Source of the DNA: JBGLNJ01 sp034434835
Lineage (GTDB): Bacteria; Chloroflexota; Anaerolineae; Fen-1058
DNA: 64,000 nucleotides
Assembly: GCA_034434835.1 (NCBI GenBank)
Contig: DAOTXX010000078.1
Location: forward strand, 79,305 to 143,304
Reading direction: 5' to 3'
Shown here in pieces: positions 7,679 to 16,467 of the stretch. The notes beneath the pieces are model-generated. The model worked only from the letters and a program-made list of their open reading frames with translations, searched no databases and had not been told where the DNA came from. Both the position numbers and the translations under genes were made by a program. The number at the start of each line of letters is the position of its first letter. Within the stretch, counting starts at the first letter, position 1.

Positions 7679-10600
7679 CTATTTGAGATTCAGATCAGAC
7701 GCGGCAAAACGGACCACCCGCCCCAACTCCGCATCCGAGACGTATACGTTGCCGCTGTCGTCCACCCCGATGCCGATGGGCAACTGAAAGCTCTTTTCGT
7801 CCGTGCCCAGGTCGCCAAACGTCAATTTGAAGGTCCCATCGGGTCCAAACACCAGCACGCGAAAGCCGGTCGGATCCGTCACATACACGTTGCCGTTCTT
7901 GTCCACCGCGAGGTATGGCTTGGTCGTCACCGATTGATCGAGCCAGCCATTGATCTCCCATTGGCGCACCGGCTTGCCGTCGGGCGTGAGCACTTGAACG
8001 CGCTGATTCCAGGTATCGGCCACGACCAGGTTGCCCGTCGTCGGATCGATGGCAATGCCAACGGGTTCATCGAGCTGGCCCGGCTGAAAGCCGGCACCGC
8101 CGAACTGGGTGATGAACGCGCCGTCCGAGCTAAACACCTGGATGCGTTTGTTGCCGGTGTCGGTCACGTACACACGGCCATCCTTGTCCACCGCAACGCC
8201 GCGCGGTCCCCAAAAGATGCCGCTCTGTCCACCCACATCCGTCTGGCCCGGTTGCCCCCAGTCTTTGAGCGGGTTGCCTGCCGCGTCGAACTTTTGGATG
8301 CGGTGATTCCAGGTATCGGCCACATAGATGCTGCCATCCGGCCCGACCGCCACCCCCCACGGCTCGTTGAATGTGCCCGGCTCCGGATTGGTGACGTTCG
8401 CTCCACTATAGCCGCCGAACGCCATATCAAACTTGCCGTTCCGATCGAACTTTTGGATGCGGTGGTTGTTGCTATCGGCCACGAACAGCGTTCCATCGGG
8501 CAAGACGGCCAGGCCGTGCGGCGCACTGAATTGACCTGGCCCGCTGCCCGGCCCGCTCGTCGCGCCGAGCGTCAGACCGGCAATGTCGCGCTTGCCCTTG
8601 GCGTAGGGGTCAACTTGTGGCTGTGCGCTGACCACTGGTCCGATGTGCTGATCCCACACCAGACTGGAAATATCTTTGCGCACGTACAAGCGAAAGTCGT
8701 GCGTCAGCGGCCACTTGTCCAGCGTGTGCGTCTTGCCGGTGGCCTGGTCGTAAAGTTTGTAATCGCGATTGAGCCAGATGTCCCACAGGGCACGGCGCAT
8801 CTGTGGGTTGGTCAGCGCAAAGACGATCTCGTCCCAAGTCAGATTCCGGCCGTTCTTGCCCTTATAGTCTTCCATCGGCCACCAGATGAGCCGGTAGGTG
8901 TACTTGTCATAGCGGTCGCCCAGGATCACCTCGACCGTGCTCCACGAAGCCGACCCGGCCAGGATGACGGGGGCATTGAGTTGTTCGCGCGTCGGATTGC
9001 CGGGGACATAGACCTGATTCGTGTAATCGCGCAGGTACCAACTGAACGGCCACGACGAGTCCGAGTCGTAGGCGATCTTGAGCGCGTGCTCGCCGGCAGT
9101 GCGGCGGCTGATCTCGTCAATCTGATTCATGGCGGTCTTGACGCCCGGCCCGCCGTGCGCGTATACGCCGTGCTCGACCGCAAGGTCATAGTTGATGAAA
9201 TTCCACATCCAGGCGTGGCGGATCGTGAGGATCGCCAGCACGGCCAGCACCTCAAGTCCGAGGATGCGCAGGCTGCGGCTCCATCCGACGCGAGGCAGGA
9301 CGACGGCCAGTCCGGCCAGCGCGCCCAGCGCGACGATGAACGACGAGAGCCACTGACCCGATGCCGTCAACTGCGCCAGTTCCTGGCCTCTGAACGCGCC
9401 TGCGCTGAGCGAGGCCAGCATCCCACTGAGGGCGAGGATGAACAGCGGGACGAGGATCGCAACCGACCATCCCTTCAGCGTGTCCGGCCAGTCTATCCGC
9501 TCGAACAGCCAGCCCACAAAGTGCCCGGCCAGCAAGATCGTCGGCAGCGCAAAGTGAACGATCAGCCACGGCATCTTTTCGCCTGCGTAGGAGTAGATGA
9601 CCCACGTCAGGGTGATCCAATAGATCAGGAACAGGACGAACAGCGTTCTTTCGCGTTCGAGGTTTTCGACTTCAGGCTGATCTTCGGGGCGGGTGCCCTT
9701 GATCGGGAACTTGAACTCGCGCACGGCGTACACAACAAAAGCGATGAGGCTGAGGATGAGCGGCAGGTACTCGTAGAGCGGAAAGACAATCCCGTAATAG
9801 TACACCGGTTGACTGCCGCGCTGCACGGCCTGCTGCGCCAGCCAGTAGCCCAGGCTGCCGATAAAGCCTGTCGCTGCCCCGCCGCCGTTGGTCAAGATCG
9901 TCGTGAACAGCGTGATGCCAATGCCGTACCAAATGGCTGTGCAAGTCAAAAAGCGTCGCCAATTCCACCACAGTCCCACCGCGATGGACACCCCCAGGAA
10001 CACAGCAAAAATGCCGCCTGCGCGCACGATGCCGACCGGCGAATAGTCCATCGGATCAAAGCCGGGCATCTTGATACCCAAGATCAAGAGCGCGGGCATA
10101 TAGTACACGTTGGCTTCTTCTTTGAGTGTCGTTCCGATAGCGGCCGGCGCGAGGGTGGGCAGGAAGAATACGCCGAGCGCCAAAAACAGCTCGAGCGCGG
10201 CTGACCCAGTGGGCGCCTCCGGCCAGAGCGTGCGCAGCAGCGCAAAGGCGGCCAGGCCGGACAGGATGCCAATGACGCTCAAAATGATGAGGTTGATCAC
10301 CACATCCAGAATGGTCAGCGAAGGCACTGGCGCGGCCTGTGCCTCGGTGGCAGGCCCCAGATCGCGCATGACCAGAAAGGCGTACACCGCTGCCACGGCG
10401 ATGGCTAGAATGAGCACGATGGCGACGACGGTCGTTACGAGTCGCGTCAATCCGTCCCAGCCCCAGCCGCGCTCGCGGAGCACGTCAAGGAGCGCCAGCA
10501 ATCCCAGGAACGTCCCAAAGATAGCGGTGTAGATGAACGTGACTTCTTTGCTGGCAAAGTGCAGGATATTGGCCCCGATAAACAGATAGAGCCACTTGGG

Positions 10601-11104
10601 TTGGCGATCGCGCAAGTAGGCCAACATAGCCCACACGGTCAACATCACCCAAACGGTGACGTAGCTTTCGTTGCGGATGTAGCGCGCATAGTACATGATT
10701 GAGGGCGAGATGAGGAACATGAACGAGACGACCAGCGCCCCGGTTCGGCCCAGCCAGCGGCGCAGCGTCCACGGCAACAAGATGAGCGCGATGCCGAACA
10801 GCGCCGGGCTGATGCGCGCGGTAAAATCGTCTGCGCCAAAGAGCGCATAGATCAGCGCGTTGATGTGAAACAGGAACGGCCCGTGCATCAGCGGCGTATG
10901 CTGAAAGCCGCGTCCGGCGTACAGCCCCCACGAAAAATAGGCGTGCAGGCTTTCGTCGTGGCTCATCACGCGGTCACCCAGGCGACAAAAGCGCGTAAAG
11001 ATCGCGGCCAGGGTGAACAGCAGATACAGGCCTTTTTCCAAGTCCAGCCTCAACGCGCTGATGAGCGGCGTATCAAGGAATGATGGTTTTGATTCTTGGG
11101 TCAT
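7679..11104 (-). CDS. Agl23-like GT39-type membrane protein fused to an NHL beta-propeller
   Basis: About 1141 residues. The N-terminal two thirds is a polytopic GT-C/GT39-like domain of the type annotated as 'flippase activity-associated protein Agl23'. An acidic motif (SHDESLH) sits in the first external loop, as in protein O-mannosyl- and arabinosyltransferases. A globular external domain follows around residues 610-800, then about six NHL blades to the C-terminus (for example GTLFVADSNNHRIQKF, GSIYVADTWNHRIQKF). It probably handles lipid-linked sugars, with the propeller outside the membrane binding a glycan or protein. ATG 11104 is preferred over a TTG at 11161 because of an upstream AGTGAG. 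Confidence 0.85.
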   Translation of the reverse strand: MTQESKPSFLDTPLISALRLDLEKGLYLLFTLAAIFTRFCRLGDRVMSHDESLHAYFSWGLYAGRGFQHTPLMHGPFLFHINALIYALFGADDFTARISPALFGIALILLPWTLRRWLGRTGALVVSFMFLISPSIMYYARYIRNESYVTVWVMLTVWAMLAYLRDRQPKWLYLFIGANILHFASKEVTFIYTAIFGTFLGLLALLDVLRERGWGWDGLTRLVTTVVAIVLILAIAVAAVYAFLVMRDLGPATEAQAAPVPSLTILDVVINLIILSVIGILSGLAAFALLRTLWPEAPTGSAALELFLALGVFFLPTLAPAAIGTTLKEEANVYYMPALLILGIKMPGFDPMDYSPVGIVRAGGIFAVFLGVSIAVGLWWNWRRFLTCTAIWYGIGITLFTTILTNGGGAATGFIGSLGYWLAQQAVQRGSQPVYYYGIVFPLYEYLPLILSLIAFVVYAVREFKFPIKGTRPEDQPEVENLERERTLFVLFLIYWITLTWVIYSYAGEKMPWLIVHFALPTILLAGHFVGWLFERIDWPDTLKGWSVAILVPLFILALSGMLASLSAGAFRGQELAQLTASGQWLSSFIVALGALAGLAVVLPRVGWSRSLRILGLEVLAVLAILTIRHAWMWNFINYDLAVEHGVYAHGGPGVKTAMNQIDEISRRTAGEHALKIAYDSDSSWPFSWYLRDYTNQVYVPGNPTREQLNAPVILAGSASWSTVEVILGDRYDKYTYRLIWWPMEDYKGKNGRNLTWDEIVFALTNPQMRRALWDIWLNRDYKLYDQATGKTHTLDKWPLTHDFRLYVRKDISSLVWDQHIGPVVSAQPQVDPYAKGKRDIAGLTLGATSGPGSGPGQFSAPHGLAVLPDGTLFVADSNNHRIQKFDRNGKFDMAFGGYSGANVTNPEPGTFNEPWGVAVGPDGSIYVADTWNHRIQKFDAAGNPLKDWGQPGQTDVGGQSGIFWGPRGVAVDKDGRVYVTDTGNKRIQVFSSDGAFITQFGGAGFQPGQLDEPVGIAIDPTTGNLVVADTWNQRVQVLTPDGKPVRQWEINGWLDQSVTTKPYLAVDKNGNVYVTDPTGFRVLVFGPDGTFKLTFGDLGTDEKSFQLPIGIGVDDSGNVYVSDAELGRVVRFAASDLNLK

Positions 11105-11148
11105 GGTTGTCTCACTGTCAGGTGATGTGTCAAAAGTCAAATGTTGCA

Positions 11149-11211
11149 CGTCGTTCGTCAAACGTCATGCGTCACATTCGCGTTTTGACGTTTGACGTTT
11201 CGCGTTTCACG
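11149..11211. repeat. Heptanucleotide repeat, nine units, inverted halves
   Basis: Units CGTCGTT, CGTCAAA, CGTCATG, CGTCACA, TTCGCGT, TTTGACG, TTTGACG, TTTCGCG, TTTCACG. The left units are the reverse complement type of the right ones, so the array can fold into a hairpin. The stop codon of the next gene (11207-11209) lies inside the last unit. Confidence 0.8.
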
Positions 11212-13048
11212 GTCCCTGCCTCACCCACAATACCACTTCCCGCGTGGGCTGGGGCGGTTCGGCGCGGCGATAGACCAGCCATCTCAAAATGTCAATGGCG
11301 GATTTGCCTTCGATGCGCCACTGATGTTGCAGCGTGAACCGCTGGCCGGCGTAACTGCCCGCGAGCGTCGGGGGTTGAGCCGTTGAAATGACGGCCAGCG
11401 GATTGGAGAGCAAATCCACCGTGCCTGCAAAGTGCGCGTTGGGCATACCGCGCAAGTACCAGCCCAGCACGCCTTCCGGCGCAGACAGAACTGTGACAGG
11501 AAGCGCCGAAACATCCGCCGTCTTGTCAACGGAAAGCTTGGCGAGGTCGTCGGTGAGGTCGCGCACATCGAGCGATGTGGTTTCTGTCCCCAGGATGATC
11601 TCGCGCGGGTCGCCCGGCCGGACCTGGGCTGCGCCCCACCCGGCCGACCACGTCACCATCGCCAGTGCGGCCAGGATCGCAATGGTCGCGCCACGCACCG
11701 CCGATTCGGTGCTGCTGATCGCGGCGAACATGGCGACCAGGATGACTGCAAGTGCGATGGCCAGAAAGGATGAGATCACTTGCGCCATCGGGCCGAGGTC
11801 CTGGCCGACCGCTGAGGTTGCTACGGCGTTCGGATTATTGATATACATCGCTATGCCAAGCGCCAGATACGCCAGGACCGGCAGGAGGATGGCGATCAAC
11901 ACGGCTTCTTGAACGCCAAAGGGCGCGGAACGGAGCGAGTCGGCCACTGCCTGGAATGCATGCCCAGCTAGTAACGCGAGCGGGATCACCACGAGCAGCG
12001 TGTCGCCGTTAGCACGCCCGGAACGGACAAGCGCCAGAATGAGCGCCACCGCCAGCCATGCGATCAGCAAGAAGCCGAATCGGCTGCTGCGTTGCAGAGC
12101 AAAGAACAGCCCGACAATCCCCGCGACGACGATCAGCGGCTCGTACACAGCGAGCACTTGCAACGGCCATTGCCAGCCCATCACACCCGCCGGCCTGGCG
12201 AAATCAGAGAGCCACGCGGAAAGCAAGTCAGTCGTCCGACCCAGCCCGCCCATCTGCCATGCTAACGCCGTCGCGCTGACCAGGAACACGGCGACCAACA
12301 CCGCCAGCCAACGTCTGGGCAGGCCCGGCGTGCTACGAACGGCCTGCCATCGGTCGCGCGCCTGTTGGGGCGCAATCGCGGCGAGCACCCCTGCGCTGAT
12401 TGCCAGAGCAATCAACGCGGAATAGATCGCGCGCTCGCTTGCCAGCCCCACTCCCAACAATACTGCGCCCGCGTAAAGCCAGCCGGTCCGTCCCTCTCGC
12501 AAGTAGCGGTCCGCTGCGACGACCAGCCCGAGCATCACGGCAGCGGCAATGATGTCGCCGCTGGCGGTGCGCGAGGCCATGATCGCCACCGGCGAGATCG
12601 CCAGCATTGCCGCCGCGAACAGCGCGCCGATTCGTCCGATGCGCTCGCGTAAGAATGCGGGCAGCACTATCAGCGCGGAACCGACCAGGGCTGGCACAAG
12701 CCGAGCCATCGCATCGCTACTTTGAAAGAGAGCAAACAGGATCGCGTTGAGCCAGGTCAGTAGCGGGCTGACTCCGGCAGGCGGCAATGCCCCTTGCCAT
12801 GCGGCCTGCGCCAGTTGCGCTTCACTCGGCGAAAGCGGCGCCAACCCCAGCCGATACAGCCGCACGACGAGCGCCAGCGCCAAGAGCACGGCGTACAGAC
12901 CGGCTTCGACCGTCAACTGCGGATGGCTGATGGCCGATGGCTGATGGCCGCTGCGCGCGGCGGGTGGCAGAGGCGCGGCGGCTTCAATGCCTGCATCCTG
13001 CACGGGCGTTTGGGGTTGTGGCTGAATGGTCCTTTTCTTCTTTGTCAT
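11207..13048 (-). CDS. GT39-like polytopic membrane protein
   Basis: About 613 residues with a proline-rich cytoplasmic N-terminus (about 1-60), then ten or more transmembrane helices in the arrangement of the Agl23/GT39 family, and an external C-terminal domain after about residue 480. The expected acidic first-loop motif is changed: SPSEAQLAQAAWQG instead of the DE-containing loop of the neighbour, so catalytic activity is uncertain. ATG 13048 is chosen; ATG 13063 and TTG 13072 are alternatives. A four-unit heptamer repeat at 12922-12949 encodes part of the N-terminal tail (SGHQPSAISHP). The stop codon lies in another heptamer repeat. Confidence 0.8.
   Translation of the reverse strand: MTKKKRTIQPQPQTPVQDAGIEAAAPLPPAARSGHQPSAISHPQLTVEAGLYAVLLALALVVRLYRLGLAPLSPSEAQLAQAAWQGALPPAGVSPLLTWLNAILFALFQSSDAMARLVPALVGSALIVLPAFLRERIGRIGALFAAAMLAISPVAIMASRTASGDIIAAAVMLGLVVAADRYLREGRTGWLYAGAVLLGVGLASERAIYSALIALAISAGVLAAIAPQQARDRWQAVRSTPGLPRRWLAVLVAVFLVSATALAWQMGGLGRTTDLLSAWLSDFARPAGVMGWQWPLQVLAVYEPLIVVAGIVGLFFALQRSSRFGFLLIAWLAVALILALVRSGRANGDTLLVVIPLALLAGHAFQAVADSLRSAPFGVQEAVLIAILLPVLAYLALGIAMYINNPNAVATSAVGQDLGPMAQVISSFLAIALAVILVAMFAAISSTESAVRGATIAILAALAMVTWSAGWGAAQVRPGDPREIILGTETTSLDVRDLTDDLAKLSVDKTADVSALPVTVLSAPEGVLGWYLRGMPNAHFAGTVDLLSNPLAVISTAQPPTLAGSYAGQRFTLQHQWRIEGKSAIDILRWLVYRRAEPPQPTREVVLWVRQGP
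12922..12949. repeat. Heptanucleotide repeat inside a coding region, four units
   Basis: GATGGCT, GATGGCC, GATGGCT, GATGGCC within the N-terminal coding part of the GT39-like gene at 11207-13048. It encodes a disordered-looking stretch. Confidence 0.75.
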
Positions 13049-13085
13049 ATCTCCACTGACCATTGGCGTCAACTTTAGCTCCGGC

Positions 13086-13118
13086 GTGCGGCCTTCAGGC
13101 CGCAGGCTGAAGCCTGCA
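13086..13118. repeat. Double-palindrome (cruciform-type) repeat
   Basis: Two adjacent palindromes, GCGGCCT-TC-AGGCCGC (13088-13103) and GCAGGCT-GA-AGCCTGC (13102-13117), framed by GTGC and GCAC. It lies between the GT39-like and DUF2298 genes. The form is typical of mobile REP-like palindromic elements. Confidence 0.6.
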
Positions 13119-13157
13119 CTCCAACCTTAAGTTGACACACATGCTCCACTGACCAAT

Positions 13158-13220
13158 CACTGATCACTGATTACTGATCACTGATTACCGATCACTGATT
13201 ACCGATCACTGATCACTATC
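13158..13220. repeat. Heptanucleotide repeat, nine units
   Basis: Alternating CACTGAT, TACTGAT and TACCGAT units in the gap upstream of the GT39-like gene. The last unit contains the stop codon of the DUF2298 gene (13216-13218). Confidence 0.8.
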
Positions 13221-15753
13221 TCCGCTTATAGATCGTCACGTTGCCCTGTCGAAACACGGGCTGCATCAGCGTCTCGAACTTTTGCAGACCGGCAGCCGGG
13301 AACGTGGCTCGCTCAACCGGGCCGACATAGACGTAGCTTATAGCATACTTGTCGAGCAAGGTCAAGGTTTCCTGCTCATCGCGTGTCGTGTAAATCTTTT
13401 TAATGTCCGGCTCCCGGCGACCGGCCTCGTCGTAATTGCCTCGCCACTGCAGTTCGTGGCCGCCCCAACCCAAAACGGTCGGCAGCCCGGTAAAGGCCGA
13501 AACGCGCGAGGTCTCGGCGCGATACGATTGCCCCGGCGCTTCCAAAATGACCGGCGCACCTTGAACGTTCTGATTGAGCCACTGGATCGCGGCGTAATCA
13601 TCCGGCGACGTTTGCTCGACCCAGGCCGTGCCGTCGAGCGTAAGGTTTCTCCGGTCGCCCAGCGTCGCGATCGCCGTGATCGGGTAGACCAATCCTGCGA
13701 GGACGAGCAGCGTCGTCACCACACCGGTCAGGATGCGGAACGGGGTCCAGAGCTGGTCGTCATCCAGCATCAGGCCAACGGCGCACGCCGCCCCCACGCC
13801 CCACAGCGCCCAGGTCTGATAGTAGAACTTGAACACAGTGTTCATCCGCGTGCCAAAGGTATCGGCCAGGTAGATGAACTCGACCGACATCGCCAGCCCG
13901 GCGCCAAACAGGAACAGCAAGAGAATGAAGGGGATAGATGGGTGGGTCAGGGGATCGCTGTCTTCGGTTGGCGATGCAGTGACGGGGTGACCAGGTGACA
14001 CGGTGACAGGGTGGCCGGGTGACAAGGCAACCTGGTGACCGAGCAGCTTGACGCTGACGACAATCGTCAGCGCCAGCCACAGGGCGGTCCACGGATCGAA
14101 CAGGCGTTGGAGCAATCGTCCACTGACAAACTGGCCAATATCCGGATCGAGGCCGGGGATGGGCTGACCGGTGCGCCAGGCTTGCAGGGCCGCGCGAGCG
14201 TCGGGCGTGACCAGTCCAAGCAGCAAGCCTACGATCGCCGCGCCGATCAGGATCACAAAGGCCCAGCCCAACGCGCCGAGCCAGAATCGCCACGCCGAGA
14301 CTTGCACTCGCAAAGCGGCCAGCGCCAGCAGAAACAGTCCGCCCGGCACGGCGAATGGGCCGAACATGACGAGGAACTGGGGAAAGCGCGTCGCATTGAA
14401 CAAGTTGGGCAGAATCCCGCGCGCCTGCGATTGAAAGCTTACATAGAACGGTAGATAGAGCGCGAACCCGGCGATGCCCAGCATCGCTTCAAGCTTGAGC
14501 GCATCCCAGAGCACCTCGCTCCAGTCACCCTGAGTGGAGCGTGCGCTCTCTTGCCATCGGCGCAGCGCGAACGTGGCTACGACAAAAGCCAGATAGATCG
14601 GAAAGTCCCACGTGTTCAAGAAGCCTAATGCGCCCAGGCAGAGGGCGTACAAGAACACGTCAGGCCACGCCAAGGGCAAGTTGAATTTCGCCGCCCAGGC
14701 GCCCAAGCTTTCGTGGGCTTTCCGGGTGTCCTGTGTGTCGCTGCGATGGCCGTACAGATTCATCGCCAGCGAGATCGCCAGGAACACAAACGGGTAGGCT
14801 AACGTGTGCGGGTGCAGGTCGCCGTTGAGGAAGCTAAAGAACGGGAACTCGTCAATCACTTCTTGGTCGCCGCCTTGCAGCGTGTAATCGTGCACCACGC
14901 GCGATGCGCGCCACCACCAGTAAAAACGCAGTTCTTTGCCCGCCTGGGTACTTGGCGGCACATTGATGTCTTTGATGTCCAGCCATTTCCAAAACGACGC
15001 TGGGCCTACCCCGTTCAGGTGAGCAATTTCCAGTGTCCCCTCGAGGTTGCCCAGGAATACGATAAATACTGCCGCCGTGATGCCTACCAGGATTGGCAGC
15101 AATGTCCGTCTTGAGATTTGGTATTTGGTATTTGATATTTGATAGGCAGCGCCAAACGCTCCGCCCGCGATCAGCGCGAACCACAGGCCGTGACTGACGT
15201 TGTACGCCACGCCCGGTACCGTTCCAGTCAGCCGCGTCATCACCGCCATCATCACGTAGCCAAAATAATAGTAGCTGATCCCAAACCCCGAAAGCCACGC
15301 ATCTTGCGGCGGGAACGATGGGCTGCGCAAGATCGAGTTGAGGAACATGAATTCCATCGGTTTTTCGGTCGAGTTGATGCCGGGCATTGTGGCGCGATAC
15401 GCGGCCCAGCCACACATCGCCACGAGGAGCAAGGCTTCATAGACCAGCACCATCGCGCGATGCTCGCGCAGCCATTTGCGCAGCGCAGCCAGGCTCTCGC
15501 GGCTCAAGGCCCACGCCGATGCGGCAACGACGACCGCCAGCGCGAACACAATGCCGCCGATACTGTTCTGCACCAGCCCCAGGCTGCCGAGCAGCCACAG
15601 CAAGTAGCTGGTGAGCAGCAGGCCGAGCGGCTTGGCTGCGGTGTAGCCCCGGTCCGGCAAAAAGCGAAGCCATCGAAACGCCAGCGGCCACGCGGCCAGG
15701 CCGATGAGTTGGATCAAGCACCACCAAGATAGAACGGCGATGACATCCCTCAT
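13216..15753 (-). CDS. DUF2298 (Chloroflexota/archaeal 'YYY') polytopic membrane protein
   Basis: An 845-residue protein with many transmembrane helices. It carries the DUF2298 signature: a loop with EKPMEFMFLNSILRS and FPPQDAWLSGFGISYYYFGY (about 125-170), a second loop with DEFPFFSFLNGDLHPHTLAY (about 300-325), and a C-terminal external domain. Acidic and histidine residues in the loops (GDLHPH) are likely active-site or ligand positions of a GT-C-like enzyme, but the family's reaction is not known to me. The protein is the stand-alone counterpart of the C-terminal half of the 16468-21510 gene. Two short tandem repeats lie within it: an octamer array coding for HPVTVSPGHPVTASP and a heptamer array coding for YQISNTKYQIS. 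Confidence 0.87.
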   Translation of the reverse strand: MRDVIAVLSWWCLIQLIGLAAWPLAFRWLRFLPDRGYTAAKPLGLLLTSYLLWLLGSLGLVQNSIGGIVFALAVVVAASAWALSRESLAALRKWLREHRAMVLVYEALLLVAMCGWAAYRATMPGINSTEKPMEFMFLNSILRSPSFPPQDAWLSGFGISYYYFGYVMMAVMTRLTGTVPGVAYNVSHGLWFALIAGGAFGAAYQISNTKYQISRRTLLPILVGITAAVFIVFLGNLEGTLEIAHLNGVGPASFWKWLDIKDINVPPSTQAGKELRFYWWWRASRVVHDYTLQGGDQEVIDEFPFFSFLNGDLHPHTLAYPFVFLAISLAMNLYGHRSDTQDTRKAHESLGAWAAKFNLPLAWPDVFLYALCLGALGFLNTWDFPIYLAFVVATFALRRWQESARSTQGDWSEVLWDALKLEAMLGIAGFALYLPFYVSFQSQARGILPNLFNATRFPQFLVMFGPFAVPGGLFLLALAALRVQVSAWRFWLGALGWAFVILIGAAIVGLLLGLVTPDARAALQAWRTGQPIPGLDPDIGQFVSGRLLQRLFDPWTALWLALTIVVSVKLLGHQVALSPGHPVTVSPGHPVTASPTEDSDPLTHPSIPFILLLFLFGAGLAMSVEFIYLADTFGTRMNTVFKFYYQTWALWGVGAACAVGLMLDDDQLWTPFRILTGVVTTLLVLAGLVYPITAIATLGDRRNLTLDGTAWVEQTSPDDYAAIQWLNQNVQGAPVILEAPGQSYRAETSRVSAFTGLPTVLGWGGHELQWRGNYDEAGRREPDIKKIYTTRDEQETLTLLDKYAISYVYVGPVERATFPAAGLQKFETLMQPVFRQGNVTIYKRR
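13979..14042. repeat. Octanucleotide tandem repeat inside a coding region, eight units
   Basis: Eight 8-bp units starting GTGACGGG, GTGACCAG, GTGACACG, GTGACAGG, then more divergent ones, all within the DUF2298 gene. They encode a Pro/His-rich loop between transmembrane segments. This is the only 8-bp array among the 7-bp ones. Confidence 0.75.
15115..15142. repeat. Heptanucleotide repeat inside a coding region, four units
   Basis: GATTTGG, TATTTGG, TATTTGA, TATTTGA in the DUF2298 gene. It encodes YQISNTKYQIS in a loop right before a transmembrane helix. Confidence 0.75.
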
Positions 15754-15831
15754 ATCTTTAGACCTGACGGAGGACGAACGACCAAGCCGTCTCTTCTTTT
15801 TTCATCCTTTATCTTTCATCGCACCAAGTAG

Positions 15832-16341
15832 TCATTTCTGTAGCCACTCTTGACCGGTCTCTTTCATAAAGTAAAGAATAATGTCCGGCGTCGGCAGCGA
15901 ATGTCCCATCTGACCGAGCAGGATGGACAGCTCGGCGCGGTGATGGGTCGAATGGACGAATGCCTGCATGAGCAATTGCCATACGGGCAAGTGGTACGGG
16001 CGATCCCGAAGCTGAACCGTCACCTCGCGGGCCAGGTCGCCTTCAGTGAGCGTTGCAATGAGCGCGAGTTGTTCCTGCTCGAGTTCGCGCTGAAAGTGGC
16101 GCATCTCGTCGAGCGTGGGCAGGCTCAGCTCTGGCAGGGTGCGATCCTGGCAGATCGCAAGAAACCACGCTTCACATTCCAGCAGGTGGAGGATCAAGCC
16201 CCAGATGGAGGCATGGCTGGGACTGGGCGCGCGTGTGAACTCGTCCTCGCTCAATGGCGCCAACCCGTCCAGCACCAGATGATTGGCGTAAGCGTTGTAT
16301 TGGTAAAGCGCCAGCAGCCCGTCGCGGTTCATCGTTGCCAT
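15832..16341 (-). CDS. DinB-family four-helix metal-binding protein
   Basis: A 169-residue DinB/YfiT-like protein. The three histidines expected to bind the metal are His52 (LILHLLE), His130 and His134 (FVHSTHHRAE). Members are thiol-dependent transferases or hydrolases acting on small molecules, or are of unknown role; nothing here fixes the substrate. The ATG at 16341 has AAAGGA eight bases upstream, and a TATAAT box lies 20 bp before the start, so it is expressed on its own short transcript. It interrupts the run of surface-glycan genes. Confidence 0.85.
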   Translation of the reverse strand: MATMNRDGLLALYQYNAYANHLVLDGLAPLSEDEFTRAPSPSHASIWGLILHLLECEAWFLAICQDRTLPELSLPTLDEMRHFQRELEQEQLALIATLTEGDLAREVTVQLRDRPYHLPVWQLLMQAFVHSTHHRAELSILLGQMGHSLPTPDIILYFMKETGQEWLQK

Positions 16342-16361
16342 ATCGGTTGTCCTTTGATGGG

Positions 16362-16367
16362 ATTATA
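16362..16367 (-). promoter_or_regulatory. -10 box of the DinB-family gene
   Basis: TATAAT in the context AACCGTGTATAAT, 20 nt before the start codon. The same 13 bases precede the ECF sigma factor gene (22693-22705). No good -35 hexamer is present in either case. Confidence 0.5.
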
Positions 16368-16407
16368 CACGGTTGCACATTGATGAGATCACACTCATTC
16401 TTCAGTA

Positions 16408-16441
16408 GAGATTCCTCGTCGCTTCGCTCCTCGGAATGACA
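16408..16441. repeat. Palindromic dispersed repeat of the 'CHSEERSDEES' type
   Basis: The minus strand reads through as CHSEERSDEES, and the DNA contains the imperfect palindrome ATTCCTCGTCGCTTCGCTCC around a short centre. This translated string recurs as spurious small proteins in many unrelated bacterial genomes and marks a common REP-like element. It lies between DinB and the fused GT39-DUF2298 gene. Confidence 0.6.
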
Positions 16442-16467
16442 AAGGGATGACGAACCGCTGAGGAGGC

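Noticed and set aside
7676..10204. 842-codon open frame on the plus strand
   Set aside because: It lies wholly opposite the Agl23-like gene, has a His/Arg/Asp/Gln-rich composition typical of an antisense frame in GC-rich DNA, and shows no domain. The minus-strand protein has clear NHL and GT39 features.
13158..13220. Possible CRISPR-like array
   Set aside because: The repeat unit is 7 bp and contiguous, with no spacers; it belongs to the heptamer repeat family.
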